A stretch of DNA of 64,000 bases from Chlorocebus sabaeus (taxonomy: Eukaryota; Chordata; Mammalia; Primates; Cercopithecidae), in assembly GCF_047675955.1 (NCBI RefSeq), contig NC_132910.1, forward strand, positions 90,608,923-90,672,922, given 5' to 3'. The notes under the pieces were generated by a model, which was not told the DNA's origin, made no database searches, and was given only the letters and a program-made list of their open reading frames with translations. The translations under genes and the position numbers were made by a program. Each line of letters begins with the position of its first letter. Within the stretch, counting starts at the first letter, position 1. Positions 57,043 through 64,000 of this stretch are shown piece by piece.

Positions 57043-58036
57043 GTAACAGCCCAGGGGGTTCACCTTGCCTGCTGCCCAGACAGAGCCGATTTATCAAAGC
57101 AGGAATTGCAATGGAGAAAGAATAATTCATGAAGAGCCAGCCGTGCGGAAGACTGGAGTTTTATTATTGCTCAAACCAGTCTCCCGAGCATTCCAGAATC
57201 AGAGTTTTTAAAGACAATTTGGCGGGTAGGGTCTCAGGAATGGGGAGTGTTGATTGGTCAGGTTGGAGATGGAATCATAGGGGGGTTTAAGTAAGGTTTT
57301 CTGTTTCTGGATGGGATTGCAGAACTGGTTGAGCCAGATTACCAGTCTGGGTGGTGTCAGCCGACCCATTGAGTGAAGTCTGTGAAATCTCTCAAGCAGT
57401 GATCTAAGGTTTACAATGGTGATGTTATCCCTAGGAACAATTTTGGGGAGGTTCAGACTCTTGCAGCCAGAAGCTGCTTGACCCCTAAACTGTAATTTGT
57501 AATCTTGTAGCTAATTTGTTAGTCCTACAAAGGCAGACGGGTCCCCAGGCAAGAAGGGAGTCTTGTGGGGAAAGGGCTATTAACAATTTTGTTTCAGAGT
57601 CAAACCATAAACTAAATTCCTTTTTTTTTTTTTTTTTTTGAGATGGAGTCTCGCTCTGTCGCCCAGGCTGGAGTGCAGTGGCCGGATCTCAGCTCACTGC
57701 AAGCTCCACCTCCCGGGTTTACGCCATTCTCCTGCCTCAGCCTCCCGAGTAGCTGGGATTACAGGTGCCCGCCAACTCACCCGGCTAGTTTTTTTTTGTA
57801 TTTTTAGTAGAGACGGGGTTTCGCCGTATTAGCCAGGATGGTCTCGATCTCCTGACCTCGTGATCCACCCGTCTCGGCCTCCCAAAGTGCTGGGATTACA
57901 GGCTTGAGCCACCGCGCCCGGCCAACTAAATTCCTTAAATGAACAAGGACAGCTTAAAGGTTAGAAGCAAGATGGAGTTGGTTAAGTCTGGTCTCTTTTA
58001 CTATCATAATTTCCTTAGATACAATTTTTGCAAAAG
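57043..58036 (-). mobile_element. ERV LTR of unnamed family, copy B, split by an AluY
   Basis: Begins TGTAACAGCCCAGGGGGTTC. The first part runs to about 57620 and a likely remainder from 57924 to about 58036 (AGCAAGATGGAGTTGG; TTGCAAAAGTGGTTTC). It is the fuller copy of the same family as 54772-55140, in the same orientation. A young AluY interrupts it. The upper limit is approximate. Confidence 0.6.
57621..57923 (-). mobile_element. AluY, Old World monkey type
   Basis: Reverse-oriented, nearly intact, with GGCCGGATCTCAG and GGCTTGAGCC. Exact direct repeat AACTAAATTCC on both sides (57610-57620 and 57924-57934). Confidence 0.93.
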
Positions 58037-58214
58037 TGGTTTCCCTCTCTTGGGATCTTTCCATGGTGTGTCTGTCCCCTGTGCTGGAGGATCTCTCTAG
58101 GGATAATGGGACCTCAGAGCCTAATGAACACTCTGCTACTTCTCTGCCAATTTTCTCTATTTTTAATGTATATCATGAGCACGGCTAATGTGTGTGTTTC
58201 TGTCCTTTCTGCAC

Positions 58215-58440
58215 AACCCATAGTATTTGATGAGCATAATGCTAAATGCTTTACATCATCTCATTTAATCCTGATTACAAGTTTGATAATTACATACATT
58301 ATTCCCATTTTACCAATAGGGAAACCTGGGGCTCAGAAAACTTAAGCAATTTGCCCAAGGTCAGCTGCTGGAAGATGCAGAGCTAGAGGCTGAATCCAAA
58401 TTGTTTGGTTTTGAAGCCACATGATTTTAACTCTAAGAGA
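58215..58440 (-). mobile_element. MIR element
   Basis: Reverse-complement MIR core: TTATTCCCATTTTACCAATA, GGGAAACCTGGGGCTCAG, AAGCAATTTGCCCAAGGTCA, GCTAGAGGCTGAATCC. Confidence 0.8.
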
Positions 58441-58668
58441 GCCTTATTCTCATCTGAGATTTCACAGATGATTTTCCTGCAGATGGTGCTAAAGGGTCTT
58501 ATTCAAACACAATCAGTATATTATGACAATTTTTCAACAGATGAAGGTAAAGTGTAGGGGCCACCTCTTCTAATTTGTCCGAAAGTCCCATGTGGATTGG
58601 CAGCAGCCCTGATGTAATATTCCTCTCTCAGAGGAGGTAACTAATACTGCTAAAAGAAAAACTTTGGC

Positions 58669-58993
58669 CAGGTGTGGTGGCTCACACCTGTAATCCCAGC
58701 ACTTTGGGAGGCTGAGGCAGGTGGATCTTCTGAGGTAAGGAGTTTGTGACCAGCCTGGCCAACATGGCGAATCCCTGTCTCTACTAAAAATATAAAAGAT
58801 TAGCCAGGTGTGGTGGTGGGCACCTGTAATCCCAGCTACTTGGGAGGCTGAGGCAGGAAAATTTCTTGAATCTGGAAGGCAGAGGCTGCAGTGAGCTGAA
58901 ATCACGCCATTGCACTCCAGCCTGGGCGACAAAGCAAAACTCTGTTTCCAAAAAAAAAAAAAAGAGAGAGAGAGAGAGCGAGAGAGAGAGAGA
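58669..58993 (+). mobile_element. AluS-like element with (GA)n tail
   Basis: Forward full-length Alu. The tail is A14 followed by (GA)n at 58963-58993 with one GC interruption. Confidence 0.88.
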
Positions 58994-58994
58994 T

Positions 58995-59400
58995 TCAGCT
59001 GAATTAAATTTAAAGGGATTTAATTGAGCAATGAATGATTTGCTAATCAGGCAGCCCCCAGAATCACAGCAGATTCAGAGACTCCATCGCAGCCACATGG
59101 TGGGAGAAGATTTATAGACAGCAAAAGGAAAGTGAGGTATAGGAAACAGAAGTGAGGTACAGAAAGAGCTGGATTGGTTACAGCTCTGTGTTTGCGTTAT
59201 TTGAACATGGTTCGAACAGTTGGCTACATTTGATTGGCCAAAACTCAGAGAGTGGCACAGGTGTGGGCTACGGTTGGTTTACACCTCCAACTGTTACAGT
59301 TCACAATGTACAGAAAAACATTTAGGCTGAACTTAAATGGGTAAGGAGGAAGCTTTAGGCTAAACTTGATTTAACAATACATCATGAGGAAAGTGCATTT
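58995..59400 (-). mobile_element. Class I ERV-like LTR, family uncertain
   Basis: Contains TTTAATTGAGCAATGAATGA, CAGGCAGCCCCCAGAATCAC, GGTGGGAGAAGATTTATAGA and AGAGCTGGATTGGTTACAGC, a pattern I associate with old reverse-oriented ERV1 LTRs. No coding sequence. Confidence 0.5.
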
Positions 59401-59575
59401 TTAAAAAATGAAATGTTAAATTTAAGATAATTCAGCACTCCTGAGAAAGCAAAGCCCAATTCCAGAGGGGAAGAGGAGGCAGGTGCCGCGTCACAGGTAG
59501 CAGTTCAGAGAGGCCGACGTATTGACCTTGGAGGTCTTAGGGTGACCCTTGTTTTTCCTTTTTTTTTCCTTTTTC

Positions 59576-59893
59576 TCTTTCTTTTCTTTTTTTTTTTTTT
59601 TTTTTTTTTTTGAGATGGAGTCTGGCTCTGTTGCCCAGGCTATCGTGCAGTGATATGATCTCAGCTCACTGCAATCTCTGCCTCCCAAGTTCAAGCGATT
59701 CTCCTGCCTCAGCCTCTTGAGTAGCTCGGATTACAGGTGCGTGCCACCATGCCCAGCTAATTTTTATAGTTTTAGTAGAGACAAGGTTTCACCATGTCAG
59801 TCAAGCTGGTCTCAAACTCCTGACCTCAAGTGATCTGCCCCCTTTGGCCTCCCAAAGTGCTGAGATTACAGGTGTGAGCCACTGAGCCAGGCC
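59576..59893 (-). mobile_element. AluS-like element
   Basis: Reverse-oriented full-length Alu with a long T-rich tail, preceded by a CTTTT-type stretch (59549-59583). Confidence 0.88.
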
Positions 59894-60826
59894 TTTGGGT
59901 GGACCAGTTGAGACAACCACAACTTCTTGCTCTTTCCTTACTGCTCTGTTGATACTTGCTTCCCAGATCTAGTGGGGGAAATTATAGGGAACTAGGTGTC
60001 CATAAGCATTCCACAGCACTGCTGCTTGAAGGAAATAATTCGTTGTTCTATTGTTGATATGGAAGTTGATGATTAGTAATGTCTTTTTTTTTTTTTTTTA
60101 AGGCAGATGGGGGAAATCTTCATTTTTAAGAAATTAGGTTTATTATGTTTCATGAGCTAAAGATGAACCTTCAGATCCAGAATGCATAGATCCAGATGGG
60201 GCTGTAGAGATCCCCTACCTTCCTAACAGCATTTTGTTACAAAATATCCTTTAATTCTTTTCCATACGGCTCAAATGTCCTACTTCCACATGCTATTTTC
60301 AGTTTTTGTGAGCAAAATACTCTTCTGAGATCTGCCAGTACTCACATTAACTCATTCTCTTCTTTTCTCCGTGCTCAGCAAATGATGGCTTCTCTGGAGT
60401 CCAACTGGAGCCCAGCCTTCTAGATTCTCTTTTGACTTGGCTTTCATTTGTTTTAAACAGATTATCACTTAAGGAGAGCCAGCAGCCTCCAAAGTGCCCT
60501 GGAGGACCTGTGATAGTGAATCCATGGATGCACACTTTCCATACCCTGACCAGGTATACTGCAGGTATCCACCACTGGGCAGTTTGCCTCACAAGTGAGA
60601 CTGATGCTCACGTGGGCTTGTGAAGTCAGGGGCAAAACATTGCGCCTGACTCTAAACCCACATGTTTAAATGCCCATTCATGCAGATGTTGAGAGAGCCA
60701 CACAGAAACACACACACATCCATAGAGAAACAGACACATTACCCAGAGAAAGCAGATGGATGCATGGGGGTCTTCCTGTAAGAGGCACATAAAAGCCCTC
60801 AAGGACCTTGAGTTAAAAGAACGCCA
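59894..60826. other. Intergenic DNA, no gene recognised
   Basis: Unique-looking sequence with a T-run at 60084-60099. Frames are under 82 codons and unrecognisable. Confidence 0.5.
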
Positions 60827-60828
60827 GG

Positions 60829-61117
60829 CCGGGCGCGGTGGCTCACGTCTGTAATCCCAGCTTTGAGAGGCCAAAGCGGGCAGACCACGAGTTCGAGACC
60901 AGCCTGGCCAACATAGTGAAACCTGTCTCTACTAAAAACACAAAAAATTAGCCAGACGTGGTGGCACACGCCTGTAATCCCAGCTACTCGGGAGGCTGAG
61001 GCAGGAGAATCACTTGAACCCAGGAGGCGGAGGTTGCAGTGAGCAGAGATCGTAGCATTGCACTCCAGCCTGGGTGACAGAGCAAGACTCCATCTCGAGG
61101 AAGAAAAAAAAAAAGAG
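60829..61117 (+). mobile_element. AluS-like element
   Basis: Forward Alu with small deletions (CCCAGCTTTGAGAGG) and an interrupted A-rich tail. GAACGCCAGG and GAATGCCAGG flank it. Confidence 0.88.
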
Positions 61118-62318
61118 AGAATGCCAGGAACTAGGAGAAAGGTAAAATAGGCACAAGCTCAAGAAGGAGAAAACTGCCTTGCCCTGATGGGAATAAGTCA
61201 TGGACAGTTAAAAGCAAAATAATAGGGCCCTGGCATTTCATATAAATGCAGTTCCTCACTTGTAAATCTAGGACAAGGTGATTCCCCAGCACAACCAGAG
61301 ACGGGAGAGCTGTGATGACTCAGGAATGCCCCGAAGTGCCCCGAGTGGGGAAGTGGTTTCATGTCAGTTGTATAAATGACTTGTATGAATATCTCTTTAA
61401 TCTGTTTGTTTACCATTTTACTAATTCCAAGTTCTTCTAAATTAGTGTTCTGATAATTAATTGGGCTCCCTGAGAGGTCTCTAAGTACTGCTCAACTCTT
61501 CAGAATTTCAGTAATACCAAAGATAGTTCCCCTTGGCATTTTGGGGAGGATATTCTCTAGGGAAATATTAAATCAGATATATCTTCCACTACAAAATAAT
61601 AAATGTTTCCTATTGTATAAATTAGTCCTCTGAGAGTTTGGTTAATATAAATTTATCTAGTAGAATTTGAACTAAGAATTTTTTTCTCCTTAACATCAGC
61701 CAAAATAACATTTCCTCAGGAATTCATCCCCGACCTCTCAGAAGTAATCTCACAGCTTTCATACATTTATTCATTCATTCATTCAACAAATACTTATTTA
61801 GCACTTAATATGTGTGAGGCCCCATTCTAGGTACATCACTGAACAAAATAAAGAAAACCACTGTGGTGCTTATATTCTCGTGGAGATGGCACCTTGGCCC
61901 TCCTTTCATGGAGCATCTCATACTGTGTAGTTGCTCCTTGGTGTGATCATTTGGTTGTCAGGTTTTTCCTCTTATGTAAGATCCATGAGGACTGTGTCAG
62001 ATTTGCTAACCACTGTAGAGTCACACAGTGCCGACTTGCAAAAGACACTCAAATATTCAACGAATGAATAAATTAGTAGATTCCTCAGCTTCATAATCGA
62101 ACTCTGGACCTCAAGCAACTGTTCCTAAGCCCTCAGAACTTGTAACATGTGGGCATGCTTGGAAATTACTAATGGGCATTTCTCTCCTGGTACAAGATCT
62201 CTGTCCCATTCAGTCTTTTATACAGCCATAGCGGAGTAAAGTAGTATGGTAAGGAGAAGGAAGGCCCTGAGTTAGGTTTCCTGAGCTGTCCTCAGTTTCC
62301 ACATTGTGCAGAAGCTGA
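61118..62318. other. Intergenic DNA with L2-like remnants
   Basis: 61755-61890 (CATTCATTCATTCAACAAAT; CCATTCTAGGTACATCACTG) and 61940-62080 (GATCCATGAGGACTGTGTCA) resemble LINE-2 remnants. No gene recognised. Confidence 0.5.
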
Positions 62319-62436
62319 ATCAAGAGCTGATGGCCTTACCGTGGGGCCCTCTGTGAGCCCTGGATGAGTGGCCCCACAGTAGGGCTTAGAGTAGGCCAGC
62401 TGGCCAGATGGAGAAAGTGGTGAGAAGCCCAAGCTT
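62319..62436 (+). repeat. Left arm of a 118-base inverted repeat
   Basis: The arm starts ATCAAGAGCTGATGGCC and ends GAGAAGCCCAAGCTT. Its reverse complement matches 63420-63537 without gaps at 106 of 118 positions by my count. Ten of the 12 differences are transitions. Confidence 0.88.
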
Positions 62437-63419
62437 CTGAAGCAAAAACTGAAATGAGGCAGGGTTGGTAAGAGAGGAATTCCCCATCCCCACCCTGCCA
62501 TGTTTCTGCATTGCCTGCCTTGGAGTTGCTGAACTAGCAGTTGTCAGTTTCAGCACTGGAAGCCAGTAGCACCAGAGGGAAGGGGAACATTGTCTAGAGA
62601 CCAGCAGATTGCATCCAGAGACGAACCAAGCCAGGGTCACACCCTCCACCCAGCACCATGAGAACAATCAAGCACAGGCACATACACCAATCAACACATC
62701 GGATGGATGCCAAACAAGTCTTTAAACTGGCTGGTTACTCTGCTGTGGTACAGGTAAAAATGGTCATCAATAAGGGAATGAATGATTACAAAGAAAGAAC
62801 TCTGGACCACAACTACATTGGGACCCAGGGGAAAGGTGCCCTATTTTGCTACTTGGATCACACCAAGCTAGAAAACCCGACGCCTTTCCTCCTGGGGAGG
62901 CAAACACGGATCTCACCCATATCCTTGTCTTGCTGGATTCTTCATTCCTCTTCTGTTGGAGAACTGGCTAGACTCCCCATTCCAGACAAGCCAGGGACAC
63001 AGGCCCACTTTCCCATACACCAGGAGCCATTTTAGAAGAGACACAGGGATGGAAAGGCTACCTGAAAGAGTGAGTTTGTTTTTTGGTTTTTATAGTCATA
63101 TCACTGAGATATTTACATACAATAAAATCTCAGATTTTAAGTATACAGTTTGAATTTTGGCCAACATACTTGTGTAACCACCACTCCAATCAAGATGTAG
63201 AACATTTCCACCACTACAACAGTTGTCAGTCTGAAGGAGTGTGCATTTTTATCCAAGAAAGATAAAATGACCCACATATGATTAGATTGAAACAGACTTA
63301 AACATGGTAGGATTCAAGTAAATTTTCTTCTGCCATATCCAGTGTCAGAGCCGAGGGAGAAGATCAAACTAATTATAGACAAAACAAAGTGGCTACATTT
63401 TGTCTGTACGTCCCAATTC
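62437..63419. other. Spacer between the inverted repeat arms
   Basis: About 980 bases. 63095-63230 (ACATACAATAAAATCTCAG; GTGTAACCACCACTCCAATC; GATGTAGAACATTTCCACCA) is old LINE-like sequence. The longest frame is 125 codons (62658-63035), not recognised. Confidence 0.5.
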
Positions 63420-63537
63420 AAGCTTGAGCTTCTCACCACTTTCTCCATCTGGCTAGCTGGTCTACTCCAAGCTCTACTGTGGGGCCACTCATCTAGGGCC
63501 CACCGAGGGCCTCATGGAAAGGCCACCAGCTCTTGAT
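63420..63537 (-). repeat. Right arm of a 118-base inverted repeat
   Basis: Reverse complement of 62319-62436 at about 90% identity with no gaps. Similarity stops sharply beyond both ends. Confidence 0.88.
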
Positions 63538-64000
63538 GGCTGTGAGCTAACTTTGTGTCCTTGCTGTATTTGAGAAGTTGAAGAGTTTGGTGAGGGAAAT
63601 TAAGAGAATTGGGACAGAGACTGGAACTGGAGAGGACATTTAGGTAAAGAGGTAGGTAATTAAAAGGTCGATGATCAGAGAAGTACTGTCTGACTCCAAA
63701 GCCAGTGCTTTACTGTGATGCGTACAGCTCCCACAAGCTAAAGGGGAACAGACACACTCTACCTTTTCCCAGTCATAGGCAACAACAGAGCACCACAAGG
63801 CCTTTCTACTGGGCGTTTGTGTAGCATGCGAGCACCTGCTTATGCACTCATGTGGAACAAACAGCTCTAACTTTCTCCTCAGTGCCACTCAAGGTGGTGA
63901 CTTGGGTGGACTTGTGGCAGACAGCCAGACAATAAGCCCTGATCGTGCAATCTTTGTGATCCACACTAAACTGAGCTCAGTAGAAACCCTTCATACATTT
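63538..64000. other. Intergenic DNA, nothing recognised
   Basis: No repeat, exon or RNA gene recognised. A frame of 82 codons on the minus strand has no identifiable domain. Confidence 0.45.

Noticed and set aside
58028..58345. 105-codon frame with apparent hydrophobic segments
   Set aside because: It starts at the end of an old LTR and runs into a reverse-oriented MIR, so the hydrophobic run is incidental.
1..64000. CRISPR array, operon or prokaryotic gene cluster
   Set aside because: No direct repeats with regular spacers, no long dense coding and no ribosome binding sites. The sequence is primate chromosomal DNA throughout.
1..64000. tRNA, rRNA or snRNA genes
   Set aside because: The tRNA-like text seen belongs to diverged MIR elements. 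No intact cloverleaf or snRNA sequence was recognised.

Overview
The window is nuclear DNA from an Old World monkey (Cercopithecidae), most likely a macaque, baboon or guenon. Three things point there. A single-copy mammalian gene is split into short exons by introns of several kb. About 40 Alu elements are present together with MIR, L2, L1 and MaLR LTRs. The youngest AluY copies (near 3084, 15221, 26403, 43399, 47656 and 57621) share bases I associate with the cercopithecoid AluYR-type lineage rather than human AluY. No bacterial, phage or CRISPR content was seen.

The only protein-coding gene I can support is the 5' half of SETD7 (SET7/9 lysine methyltransferase) on the minus strand. Four coding exons were placed by their protein sequence and splice sites: exon 1 at 31914-31953 (start codon in a CpG island), exon 2 at 22618-22747, exon 3 at 8669-8870 and exon 4 at 4220-4409. 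Joined, they give 562 coding bases, residues 1-187 plus one base, with consistent phases and no disruption. They encode the N-terminal MORN-repeat region. The SET domain exons lie beyond position 1, outside the window.

Layout: 1-4219 is intron 4; 4410-8668 intron 3; 8871-22617 intron 2, which holds an L1 3' end, an MLT1-type LTR split by an AluY, and an antisense FTH1 (ferritin heavy chain) retropseudogene ending about 30 bases from the exon 2 donor. Intron 1 spans 22748-31913. The CpG island and promoter region covers about 31150-33060. From 33060 to 64000 is 5' flanking or intergenic DNA. It is unique sequence with a CAG tract and a degenerate minisatellite up to about 37 kb, then repeat-dense: Alus, L1, LTRs of THE1/MST/MLT type, two related LTRs of unnamed family, a 360-base pyrimidine tract, and a 118-base inverted repeat pair with a 1-kb spacer at 62.3-63.5 kb.

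I found no previously undescribed multi-gene system. The most useful leads are the retropseudogene beside a weak exon 2 splice donor, a possible 50-codon upstream ORF in the SETD7 leader, the unexplained inverted repeat, and the minisatellite just upstream of the promoter. Repeat family names were assigned by eye and are less certain than element class and orientation.
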